Below, piece by piece: positions 1 to 6,095 of a DNA stretch of 8,330 nucleotides. This DNA is from DATFPK01 sp035264885 (GTDB lineage Bacteria; Actinomycetota; Thermoleophilia; Solirubrobacterales; 70-9), in assembly GCA_035264885.1 (NCBI GenBank), contig DATFPK010000140.1, positions 1 to 8,330 of the forward strand, in the 5' to 3' direction. A model generated the notes under the pieces. The model searched no databases, had not been told where the DNA came from, and saw only the letters and a program-made list of their open reading frames with translations. Positions within the stretch are counted from its first letter, which is position 1, and each line of letters begins with the position of its first letter. A program made the translations under genes and the position numbers.

Positions 1-99
1 CGCTGACCCGATCGCCAGACAGGCGACGAGCACCATCACGGCGGCCAAGACGCTTCTCATCCGTCCGCCGCTTCCTGCGGCTGTCGAGACTTTTTTCAT
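1..99 (-). CDS. N-terminus of an exported protein or lipoprotein (partial, runs off the window)
   Basis: Only the first 33 codons are visible, read from an ATG at 99. They encode a basic N-terminus (M-K-K, then R13 and R15) followed by a hydrophobic stretch from V17 onward, the layout of a Sec signal peptide. L24-V25-A26-C27 fits a lipobox, so this could be a lipoprotein, but the hydrophobic stretch continues past the Cys to AIGSA, which could instead be a signal peptidase I site. A purine-rich GGAGGGAAGG lies upstream of the ATG at 99 and supports that start; an in-frame ATG at 60 would give a more compact signal peptide. Mature sequence is missing, so no function can be assigned. Confidence 0.6.
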   Translation of the reverse strand, partial: MKKVSTAAGSGGRMRSVLAAVMVLVACLAIGSA

Positions 100-132
100 C
101 CCTGTGCCTTCCCTCCGGATGTGGGGCGCATG

Positions 133-138
133 AGCCTA
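133..138 (-). promoter_or_regulatory. Possible -10 element for the gene starting at 99
   Basis: TAGGCT on the minus strand fits TANNNT. Transcription would start near 126 and leave a leader of about 27 nt carrying the GGAGGGAAGG ribosome site. No TTGACA-like -35 is visible at 16-18 bp. The same hexamer occurs in front of argS. Confidence 0.3.
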
Positions 139-152
139 ACCCAAGCCGACTG

Positions 153-173
153 CCGGGAGCCGGTTCCACCCGG
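153..173 (-). terminator. Weak hairpin downstream of argS
   Basis: The arms CCGGG and CCCGG pair around an interior A-A mismatch and one more G-C pair, with a 7-nt loop. It lies about 50 nt past the argS stop. No T-tract follows on the minus strand, so it is not a classical intrinsic terminator. A second small GC dyad (GGCC-CGC-GGCC, 193-203) is nearer the stop. The rest of 100-220 shows only the putative promoter and ribosome site of the leftmost gene. Confidence 0.2.
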
Positions 174-220
174 ACGAGGCACTCATGACTACGGCCCGCG
201 GCCCGGCCTCGCTGACAGAC

Positions 221-1858
221 CTACATCCGCTCGGGCGCAGTGATCCCGAGCAGCCCCAGGGTGCGCGCGATCGCCCACTTGGTCAGCAGGCACAGCCCGA
301 GACGGGCCGCCTCGACGCCGTCCCCCTCGGCGCCGACCACCTGGCAGTCGCGGTAGAAGGCGTGGAAGTCGCGGGCGACCTCCATGCCGTAGGCGCAGAG
401 CCGGTGCGGCGCCCGGCGCTCGGCAGCCTCGGCGACCTCGTCGGGCAGCTCGCAGAGCCGTTTGACCAGGGCGCGCTCCGCCGGCTCGGCCGGCAGTGCG
501 CCGAAGTCGGCCGCCGCCGCTCGCTCCTCGGCCCCCTCTCCCGCCTTCCGCAGGATGCTCGCGATCCGCGCGTGGGCGTACTGCACGTAGTAGACGGGGT
601 TCTCGTTCGAGGTCTTGCGCGCGAGCTCCAGGTCGAGGTCGACCGTGGTGTCGTGGCTGCGCTGGAGCATGAAGAAGCGCGCCGCGTCGGCCCCGATGTC
701 GTCGATCAGCTCGTCGAGCGTGACGAACTCGCCGCGCCGCTTCGACATCTGCGCGCGCTCCCCGCCCTCGACGACGTGGACGAGCTGCATGATCGGCGTC
801 TCGAGCACGTCAGGGTCGCAGCCGAGCACGGCGAGGCCGGCCCGCAGCCGCGGCGGATAGCCGTGATGGTCCGCGCCCAGCACGTTGATCAGCCGGTCCG
901 CCCCGCGTTCGAGCTTGTCGCGGTGATAGGCGATGTCGGAGAGGAAATAGGTGGCATCGCCCTCTGACCGGATCAGGACCCGGTCCTTGTCGTCGCCGAA
1001 CTCGGTTGTCCGCAGCCAAGTCGCGCCGTCGCTCTCGTAGACGTGGCCGGCCTCCCGAGCCTGCTCGAGCGCTCGCTCGACGGCGCCTGATTCGTGCAGG
1101 GCCCGCTCGGAGGACCAGGTATCGAAGACGACGTTGTAGCGGCGCAGGGTCTCCTCAACCGCCTCGACCATCAGCGACACGCCGCGCCGCGCCAGCGCGT
1201 CCAGGTCGCGGGGTACGAGGCCCTCCTGCTCGAGCCTGGTCGCGAGCTCCGCGACGTACTCGCCCTCGTAGCCGTCCTCCGGCACCCCCTCGCCCTTCAT
1301 CCGAGCGGCGATCGACTCCGCGAAGCGGTCGATCTGGCCGCCGCGGTCGTTGACGTAGTACTCGCGCACGACGGGGTGGCCGGTGAACTCGAGCAGCCGC
1401 GCGACCGAGTCGCCGTAGGCGGCGTGGCGCCCGCTGGCCGCGGTCACCGGACCAGTCGGGTTCGCCGAGACGAACTCGACGTTGACCCGCTCGGTGACCT
1501 GCTCGGCCGTGGCCGGCGTGCCGAGCTCGTCGCCCTGGGACTCGAGCTCGCCCGCCGCGCGGCGGTACCAGCCCTCCGAGAGGAAGAGGTTGAGGAAACC
1601 CGGGCCCGCCACCTCGACGCGATCGAGGGTTCCCTCCAGCGCCCGGTCGAGCTCGGCGGCGAGCCGCTCCGCGGTGCCCCGCGGCTGCTCGCCGAGCGCA
1701 GGCGCGAGCAGCATCGCCGCGTTCGTCGAGTAGTCGCCGAACTCCGGCTTCGGCGGGCGCTCCAGGGTCGGCTGCCAGCCGGCTGCCTCGGCGCCGTCCC
1801 TGAGCGCGTCGGCCGCCGCCTCGACGGCCGAGCGCAGCTCTGCGACCGGATCTGCCAT
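221..1858 (-). CDS. argS: Arginyl-tRNA synthetase (class I) with an altered HIGH motif
   Basis: Cytoplasmic enzyme that charges tRNA-Arg with arginine using ATP. The 545 residues match the usual bacterial ArgRS length. Order of parts: an N-terminal Add-1 tRNA-binding domain (about 1-95); a class I Rossmann catalytic core starting at VEFVSANPTGP (127-137); YYVNDRGGQ (167-175); the LGADHHGY segment (327-334); a KMSKS-type loop QMSKRRGE (370-377); and a C-terminal all-alpha DALR anticodon-binding domain with YVQYAHARI (424-432). In the family the NPTGP segment continues as H-(V/I)-G-H-G-R. Here the corresponding residues are T139-A140-A141-S142-G143-R144, so both HIGH histidines are missing while flanks and frame are intact. 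The ATG at 1858 lies 22 bp after the rlmH stop and has no clear Shine-Dalgarno; a TANNNT hexamer 7 nt upstream suggests its own leaderless promoter. Identity is certain; only the effect of the HIGH change is open. Confidence 0.97.
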   Translation of the reverse strand: MADPVAELRSAVEAAADALRDGAEAAGWQPTLERPPKPEFGDYSTNAAMLLAPALGEQPRGTAERLAAELDRALEGTLDRVEVAGPGFLNLFLSEGWYRRAAGELESQGDELGTPATAEQVTERVNVEFVSANPTGPVTAASGRHAAYGDSVARLLEFTGHPVVREYYVNDRGGQIDRFAESIAARMKGEGVPEDGYEGEYVAELATRLEQEGLVPRDLDALARRGVSLMVEAVEETLRRYNVVFDTWSSERALHESGAVERALEQAREAGHVYESDGATWLRTTEFGDDKDRVLIRSEGDATYFLSDIAYHRDKLERGADRLINVLGADHHGYPPRLRAGLAVLGCDPDVLETPIMQLVHVVEGGERAQMSKRRGEFVTLDELIDDIGADAARFFMLQRSHDTTVDLDLELARKTSNENPVYYVQYAHARIASILRKAGEGAEERAAAADFGALPAEPAERALVKRLCELPDEVAEAAERRAPHRLCAYGMEVARDFHAFYRDCQVVGAEGDGVEAARLGLCLLTKWAIARTLGLLGITAPERM

Positions 1859-1865
1859 GGGCTGG

Positions 1866-1871
1866 AGCCTA
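1866..1871 (-). promoter_or_regulatory. Putative leaderless -10 element for argS
   Basis: TAGGCT (TANNNT) sits in the 22-bp gap between rlmH and argS, with 7 nt between the hexamer and the argS ATG, so RNA synthesis would begin at or next to the start codon. No -35 match is seen at 17-18 bp. It would let argS be transcribed independently of the protease-rlmH unit. Confidence 0.4.
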
Positions 1872-1880
1872 CGGATCGGG

Positions 1881-2297
1881 CTACTGGTGGTACGGCTCGC
1901 CGGCGAGGATCTTGGCCGCCCGGAAGAGCTGCTCGAGCAGGACGACGCGGGCGAGCTGGTGGGCCATGGTCTGCGGCCCGAGCGAGAGCCGCTCGTCGGC
2001 CAGCCCCATGGTCTGCGCGGAGAGCCCCTCGCGGCCGCCGATCAGAAAGCAGAGGTCGCGAGCCGTAATCCGGCGCTCGGAGAGCCAGCTCGCCCAGGCC
2101 TCGGAGCTCATCTCCCGGCCGGCGCGATCGAGGGCGATCACGTGAGCGCGCTCCGGGACGCGGCGCTCGAGATCGGCCTCGTCGCGCACCTCGACCAGAT
2201 CGACCGGCAGGTGGCGTTGGAGCATCTTGCGGTAGTGGGCGTCGGCCTCGGCAAAGGGCGCCTTGATCTTGCCGACCGCCGCGATCGTGACCTTCAC
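1881..2297 (-). CDS. rlmH: 23S rRNA (pseudouridine-1915 N3)-methyltransferase RlmH
   Basis: SPOUT-class methyltransferase that uses S-adenosylmethionine to methylate N3 of pseudouridine 1915 in helix 69 of 23S rRNA on assembled ribosomes. The 138 residues are slightly shorter than the E. coli protein (155). Family marks: MKVTIAAVGKIK at the N-terminus; the SAM-binding knot segment FLIGGREGLS (84-93); SLGPQTMAHQLARV (105-118); and the C-terminal PYH (135-137), here ending PYHQ where PYHR or similar is usual. The start is GTG at 2297, whose bases overlap the TGA of the upstream M48 protease gene as GTGA, so translation is probably coupled by reinitiation; the upstream purine runs (GGGAG, GGGCGAG) are poorly placed as ribosome sites. 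argS follows after 22 bp. Assignment is strong by motif; activity is inferred from the family. Confidence 0.93.
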   Translation of the reverse strand: MKVTIAAVGKIKAPFAEADAHYRKMLQRHLPVDLVEVRDEADLERRVPERAHVIALDRAGREMSSEAWASWLSERRITARDLCFLIGGREGLSAQTMGLADERLSLGPQTMAHQLARVVLLEQLFRAAKILAGEPYHQ

Positions 2298-3544
2298 GGC
2301 CGCTCGCCCTGCTCCCAGGCGAGGGCGGCGCCGATCCTCTCGATCGCCGGCGGGTGCGTGCCGAACACGAACGTGAACGCGTCGGGCGGGTCCGGATCGG
2401 AGAGATTGCGGTCGGCGAGCTGCTGCTGCAGCTCGATCATCCCCTTGGGATCGTCGGTGAGCTGGAGGGCGAAGGTGTCGGCTCGAGCCTCGACCGCGCG
2501 CGAGAGCTGGTTCCCAGCGATCCCGATCACGAACGAGGCGACCGCGATCGCGAGCGCGAAGGCCGGCAGGTAGGCGGGCTGTCCCGGCTCGAGGCCGCGG
2601 CGCTCCGCGATCGATCCCGCGATCCCCGAGGCGAAGATCAGCGCGAGGGGCGTCACCAGCGCGACGAAGGTCAGGCCCCGGCGGATGTCGGCGCCGTGGA
2701 CATGCCCGAGCTCGTGGGCGACGACCGCGTTGCGCTCCGCGCGGTTCAGGTCCTTGAGCAGCGTGTCATAGAGCACGACTCGCTTGGAGGACCCGATGCC
2801 GTTCACGTAGGCGTTGATCGCGGTGGTCCGCCGGCTCGCGTCCACCTCGTAGACGTGGCCGACATCGACGTCCGCCTGCCGGGCGAGATCGAGGATGTCG
2901 GTCCGTGCCTGTCCGGCTGGGAGCTCCCTGAACTTGTTGAACAGCGGCGCGATCAACACCGGCGCCAGCCAGGTGACGATCGCCGCCCCCGCCAGGACCC
3001 CGACGCTGCCCGGAACCCACCAGCGGTGCCCGAAACGCCGCATCAGCCAAAGGGCGAGGGTGCCGACGGCGCCCGTGAGGATCGCGCCGATCGCCACGGC
3101 CTTCGCCCAGTCGCTCAGATAACCGCCGAGGGACTGGGTCGAGAGGCCGACGTCCACCGAGCGCTCGTGGGCCGCGATCCCGAACGGCACGGTGACGACG
3201 GCAACGACGACTGAGAGTCCGGCGGCCGCGGCTGCACCGCCGAGAACCGGCCGCGAGGCGAGCCGCTCCAGCGTCCGGCGCGTCACGGCAGGCCTGCCCG
3301 TCGCCAGCAGAACGAGGACGACGCCCTCCGCCACCAGGCTGCCGACCAGGATCAGGCGCTGACCGGAGGCGTACTCGCGGGCCTTGGCCAGATCCTCATG
3401 GGAGAAGTAGGCGTTCTCCTCCGCATGCACCGGCTGCTCGATCTCGCGCGGCCGGAGCAGCCATGCCGCCGCCTCCGCCACGACCACCGCCGCGACCGCG
3501 GTGGCGCCGAGCCGCAGCCACTTGGACGATATTCCGGCGGGCAC
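2294..3544 (-). CDS. M48-family (Ste24/CAAX protease-like) integral membrane zinc metalloprotease
   Basis: A 416-residue multi-pass membrane protein. Hydrophobic segments lie at about 10-30, 62-82, 98-125, 146-168, 178-200, 288-312 and 325-345, and the catalytic part lies between and after the last ones. The zinc site is A-H-E-L-G-H (276-281) with H277, E278 and H281; the third ligand is probably E352 in EARAD (352-356), the M48 ExxxD motif. The segment NAYVNGIGSSKRVVLYDTLL (245-264) and the late FGTHPP (394-399) are also typical of Ste24-type M48A proteins. Length and topology match M48A rather than the shorter HtpX type. In bacteria, which lack the eukaryotic prenylation substrates, these enzymes are thought to act in membrane-protein quality control; the actual substrate cannot be read here. 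Start chosen: GTG at 3544, preceded by a TANNNT hexamer 6 nt upstream. It is translationally linked to rlmH downstream. Confidence 0.92.
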   Translation of the reverse strand: MPAGISSKWLRLGATAVAAVVVAEAAAWLLRPREIEQPVHAEENAYFSHEDLAKAREYASGQRLILVGSLVAEGVVLVLLATGRPAVTRRTLERLASRPVLGGAAAAAGLSVVVAVVTVPFGIAAHERSVDVGLSTQSLGGYLSDWAKAVAIGAILTGAVGTLALWLMRRFGHRWWVPGSVGVLAGAAIVTWLAPVLIAPLFNKFRELPAGQARTDILDLARQADVDVGHVYEVDASRRTTAINAYVNGIGSSKRVVLYDTLLKDLNRAERNAVVAHELGHVHGADIRRGLTFVALVTPLALIFASGIAGSIAERRGLEPGQPAYLPAFALAIAVASFVIGIAGNQLSRAVEARADTFALQLTDDPKGMIELQQQLADRNLSDPDPPDAFTFVFGTHPPAIERIGAALAWEQGERP

Positions 3545-3550
3545 CTGCCT

Positions 3551-3556
3551 ACGATA
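3551..3556 (-). promoter_or_regulatory. Putative leaderless -10 element for the M48 protease gene
   Basis: Minus-strand TATCGT (TANNNT) with a 6-nt spacer to the GTG start, so the transcript would begin at the start codon. A plus-strand TANNNT (TACGAT, 3550-3555) overlaps it almost exactly and could serve the divergent metallophosphoesterase gene with a leader of about 45 nt. No convincing -35 is visible on either strand. Confidence 0.4.
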
Positions 3557-3575
3557 AACGGCCGCCTCGGGGGTC

Positions 3576-3596
3576 CCGGGGCGGGTGTAACCCCGG
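3576..3596 (+). other. Inverted repeat in the divergent intergenic region
   Basis: CCGGGG and CCCCGG form a perfect 6-bp stem around a 9-nt loop, ending 10 nt before the metallophosphoesterase ATG. It lies inside the predicted leader of that gene and upstream of the putative -10 of the M48 gene, so it could be an mRNA hairpin or a protein-binding dyad. GC-only arms are common by chance in this base composition. Confidence 0.3.
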
Positions 3597-3606
3597 AATC
3601 CCCGAT

Positions 3607-4344
3607 ATGCGAGTCGCCATCCTCACCGACATCCACAGCAACCTGCCGGCGCTCGAAGCGGCGCTCGACGCGATCGATCAGTCGGGCATCGAGCAACGCT
3701 GGTGTCTCGGCGACGTCGTGGGCTATGGCGCCCAGCCCGACGAGTGCACGAAGCTCGTCTCCGAGCGCTGCGAGCTCAGCCTGGTGGGAAACCACGACCT
3801 CGCGGTCACCGGCGAAATCAGCACGGACGTCTTCTCCGCCTCGGCCGCGGCGGCCGTCGAGTGGACGCGGGCCAATGCCGACGAGTCGACGATCGATTTC
3901 CTGAAGTCGCTGCGGCCGGAGAACAAGGAGAAGGAGGTCGGCCTCTACCACGCCTCCCCGAGGGATCCGGTCTGGGAGTACGTCCTCGCCATCGACCAGG
4001 CGCGGGAGTGCATGGACGAGCAGTCCGCGCGCGTCAGCCTGATCGGGCACTCGCACGTCGCCCTCTGGTTCTCCGACGGGCAGGGGCCTGCGGGCGGCGA
4101 CGGCGGCGGGCAGGCCGAGGGCGGCAAGGAGATCGACCTCTCCTCGGACCGGTGGCTGCTCAATCCGGGCAGCGTGGGACAGCCGCGAGACGGCGATTCG
4201 CGGGCCGCCTGGCTCGAGCTCGACACGGCCGAGTGGAAGGCGACCTATCACCGAGTCCAGTACGACATCGACAAGGCCGCGGCCGCGATTCGGGAGGCCG
4301 GACTGCCCGAATTGCTCGCCGACCGGCTCTATGTGGGCCAGTGA
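3607..4344 (+). CDS. Calcineurin-like metallophosphoesterase (YfcE/MJ0936-type)
   Basis: A 245-residue cytoplasmic protein with the complete two-metal phosphoesterase signature: D8-x-H10 in LTDIHSN; G35-D36 in CLGDVVGYG; GNHD (61-64); H115 in YHASPRD; and GHSH (147-150). LLNPGSVGQPRDGD (184-197) is typical of the compact YfcE/MJ0936-like branch (Metallophos_2). These enzymes hydrolyse phosphomono- or diesters, often with Mn2+, and the physiological substrate varies, so none is claimed. A Gly-rich insertion (about 158-174) lies between GHSH and the NPGSV segment and is probably a surface loop. Start chosen: ATG at 3607, where homology begins with MRVAILTDIH; upstream in-frame codons (Pro/Arg-rich) overlap the divergent protease gene and are not family-like. 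The ribosome site is weak (GGAA). A lipoprotein gene follows after 56 bp on the same strand. Confidence 0.9.
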   Translation: MRVAILTDIHSNLPALEAALDAIDQSGIEQRWCLGDVVGYGAQPDECTKLVSERCELSLVGNHDLAVTGEISTDVFSASAAAAVEWTRANADESTIDFLKSLRPENKEKEVGLYHASPRDPVWEYVLAIDQARECMDEQSARVSLIGHSHVALWFSDGQGPAGGDGGGQAEGGKEIDLSSDRWLLNPGSVGQPRDGDSRAAWLELDTAEWKATYHRVQYDIDKAAAAIREAGLPELLADRLYVGQ

Positions 4345-4387
4345 TGGCACGCCACCGGCCTACGCCGAGCCTCGCAAGAGGCATGGC

Positions 4388-4393
4388 TAGTAT
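4388..4393 (+). promoter_or_regulatory. Putative leaderless -10 element for the lipoprotein-kinase pair
   Basis: TAGTAT (TANNNT) is followed by 7 nt and then the ATG at 4401. The position supports 4401 as the real start and suggests that the lipoprotein and kinase genes form their own transcription unit. No good -35 is seen at 17 bp. Confidence 0.4.
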
Positions 4394-4400
4394 CGCCGCG

Positions 4401-4898
4401 ATGCCGAACAAACTCCGGCCGATACTGCTTGCCCTGATCCTGGCGGGCCTCGCCGCGGCCCTGCTCGGCTGTGGAGGGAGCAGTGGCCCCGATCCCTCGA
4501 TCGACAAGTCGGATGCCTCAACCCTGCTTGGGCAACTGCAGGAGATCCAGGACAACGTCGACGTCGACAGCCCCTGCGTGGCCGCCGACCGCACCGACAA
4601 CCTGATCGCCGACGTCGATGCGCTGCCCGACTCGGTCGATCGAGATGTCAGGTCGGCGCTCGCGAACGGCGCGAACAACCTGAAGCTCCAGCTCTCGGGC
4701 GATTGCCAGGGCCGCACCACCACCAGCGAGACGACCACCGGCACGCCGTCGACGACCGAGGAGACCACGACCGAGCGGACGGAGCCGACCACCACCACTC
4801 GCACGCAGACCCGGCCGCAGACGACGACCACCCAGACCCAGACTCAGCCCGCCACGACCACGGGCGGGTCCGGCGGCATCGGCCCGGGAGGACTATGA
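4401..4898 (+). CDS. Small lipoprotein with Thr-rich tail, coupled to a Ser/Thr kinase gene
   Basis: A 165-residue protein of unrecognised family. It has a clear lipoprotein signal: K4 and R6, a hydrophobic core (8-22), and the lipobox L21-L22-G23-C24 followed by GGSSG, so the mature protein should be lipid-anchored on the outer face of the membrane. Residues 34-104 form a small, probably helical acidic domain with a Cys pair (C59 in DSPCVAADR and C102 in GDCQGR) that may form a disulfide. Residues 106-154 are a low-complexity stalk with 28 Thr in 49 residues, then a Gly-rich end. Start: ATG 4401 gives a textbook signal peptide; in-frame ATGs at 4344 (overlapping the preceding stop) and 4383 are less likely. 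The stop overlaps the kinase start as ATGA. The function is unknown; the context suggests an extracytoplasmic partner of the kinase (inference). Confidence 0.8.
   Translation: MPNKLRPILLALILAGLAAALLGCGGSSGPDPSIDKSDASTLLGQLQEIQDNVDVDSPCVAADRTDNLIADVDALPDSVDRDVRSALANGANNLKLQLSGDCQGRTTTSETTTGTPSTTEETTTERTEPTTTTRTQTRPQTTTTQTQTQPATTTGGSGGIGPGGL
4716..4862 (+). repeat. Low-complexity Thr-codon tract
   Basis: Degenerate ACC/ACG/ACT-rich coding repeat that specifies the Thr-rich stalk of the lipoprotein, interspersed with Glu, Gln, Arg and Pro codons. There is no fixed repeat unit, so it reads as compositional bias rather than a recent tandem duplication. Such stalks are common between a domain and the cell wall in Gram-positive surface proteins and are possible O-glycosylation targets (family-level inference). 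Confidence 0.7.
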
Positions 4899-6088
4899 GT
4901 CCGCGCAGCCCCAGGGGCGAGCTGATCTCGGACCGCTACCGGATCGAGGACCGCCTCGGCTCCGGTGGTATGTCGAGCGTGTTCCGGGCGACCGACACGA
5001 TCCTCGAGCGGACCGTTGCGGTGAAGATCCTCGCCGAGCACCTCTCGGACGACGAGCGCTTCGTGGCGCGGTTCCGCCGGGAGGCGCTCGCGGTCGCGAA
5101 GCTCGTCCACCCCAACATCGTCCAGGTCTACGACACCGGGATCGACTCGGGCCAGCACTACATCGTCATGGAGTACGTCCGCGGTCGCTCCGGCGCCCAG
5201 CTGCTCCAGACCGAGGGACGCCTCGACGCGGACACCTCGGTCGACATCGGCGTGCAGGCCTGCGCCGGGCTCGACTACGCGCATCGCCACGGGATCATCC
5301 ACCGCGACGTCAAGCCGGGGAACCTGATGATCATCGGCGGCCCCGCGGGCGGCGGCGACATGACCGTGAAGCTCGCGGACTTCGGCATCGCGCGCGCCAG
5401 CGAGCAGACCCGCATCACCCAGGTGGGCTCGGTGGTCGGCACGGCCGCCTACCTCGCTCCCGAGCAGGCACGCGGCGACGAGGCCACTCCCGCCTCCGAC
5501 GTGTACTCGCTCGGCGTCGTGCTCTACCAGTTCCTGACCGGCAGGCTGCCCTACGAGGGCGCCTCCCTGGCGGAGCTCGCGGTCCGCCAGCAGTCCGAGC
5601 AGCCCTTGCATCCGAGCTCGTACGCCGAGGACGTGTCGCAGTCGGTGGGCGACGCCGTCCTGATCGCGCTCGACTCGGACCCGGAGCACCGCTTCGCCGC
5701 GGCCGGGGAGCTCGCCGACGCCCTGCGCCGGGGCCTGAGGGGTGAGTCGCCGACCGGCACCGCCGCCACCCGCGTCCTCGGCGGTGAGGAGCCGACCGCC
5801 GCGACCCGGCACATGCCGCGGACGCGGACCCAGCGGCCGCAGCGCCGTGCCGCTCCACAGCGCCGGCCCGCGCCGGCTCCTCAGGCGCGCCGCAGGCGGG
5901 CGCCGACGGTCGCGCGCAACCTGCTCGCCCTGATCGCGATCCTGCTGCTGGCCGCAGTGGTGGCGGCGATCGTCGCCCTCGCCTCGAGCGGAGGCGGCAA
6001 CAAGATCGACCTCGATCAGGTCGTCAAGCAGAACGTCAATGACCAGATCGACGCGCTGCGCCAGGTGGTCGAGGACAACACCAAGTAG
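4895..6088 (+). CDS. Transmembrane Ser/Thr protein kinase (PknB-like, no PASTA domains)
   Basis: A 397-residue Hanks-type kinase. The N-terminal kinase domain (about 15-280) carries every key element: glycine loop LGSGGMSSVF (21-30), VAVK with K44, helix-C E63 in RREALA, HRDVKPGN (136-143, catalytic D138), DFG (162-164), a Ser/Thr-containing activation loop and APE (188-190). A Pro/Arg-rich juxtamembrane linker (about 285-340) follows, then one membrane helix (about 341-363) and a short outer tail of about 34 residues. PknB relatives often carry several PASTA repeats outside; here there are none. The ATG at 4895 overlaps the lipoprotein stop (ATGA) and is preceded by GGGAGG (4886-4891) lying within the upstream gene, so translation is probably coupled. 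Upstream in-frame codons are the shifted Thr-tract reading and are not kinase sequence. Targets cannot be told from sequence. Confidence 0.95.
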   Translation: MSPRSPRGELISDRYRIEDRLGSGGMSSVFRATDTILERTVAVKILAEHLSDDERFVARFRREALAVAKLVHPNIVQVYDTGIDSGQHYIVMEYVRGRSGAQLLQTEGRLDADTSVDIGVQACAGLDYAHRHGIIHRDVKPGNLMIIGGPAGGGDMTVKLADFGIARASEQTRITQVGSVVGTAAYLAPEQARGDEATPASDVYSLGVVLYQFLTGRLPYEGASLAELAVRQQSEQPLHPSSYAEDVSQSVGDAVLIALDSDPEHRFAAAGELADALRRGLRGESPTGTAATRVLGGEEPTAATRHMPRTRTQRPQRRAAPQRRPAPAPQARRRRAPTVARNLLALIAILLLAAVVAAIVALASSGGGNKIDLDQVVKQNVNDQIDALRQVVEDNTK

Positions 6089-6095
6089 CGCCCGC

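Noticed and set aside
185..2573. Long plus-strand open frames opposite argS, rlmH and the protease (185-967, 1094-2068, 1857-2573)
   Set aside because: They lie antisense to genes with full family motifs, have Arg/Asp/Val/Leu-rich composition typical of antisense frames in high-GC DNA, and show no recognisable domain.
3463..3606. Upstream extension of the phosphoesterase
   Set aside because: The added 48 residues are Pro/Arg-rich, overlap the divergent protease gene and precede the natural family start MRVAILTDIH.
3352..4350. 332-codon minus-strand frame across the protease start and phosphoesterase
   Set aside because: It is antisense to the phosphoesterase with all its metal motifs and runs through the divergent intergenic region; no family features.
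4716..4862. CRISPR-like or tandem repeat array
   Set aside because: The repetitiveness is codon-level Thr bias in a coding stalk, with no constant repeat and spacer lengths.
4703..4894. Kinase extended upstream into the Thr-tract region
   Set aside because: The extension is a His/Asp-rich out-of-frame reading of the lipoprotein tail; the ATG at 4895 has a ribosome site and a stop-start overlap.
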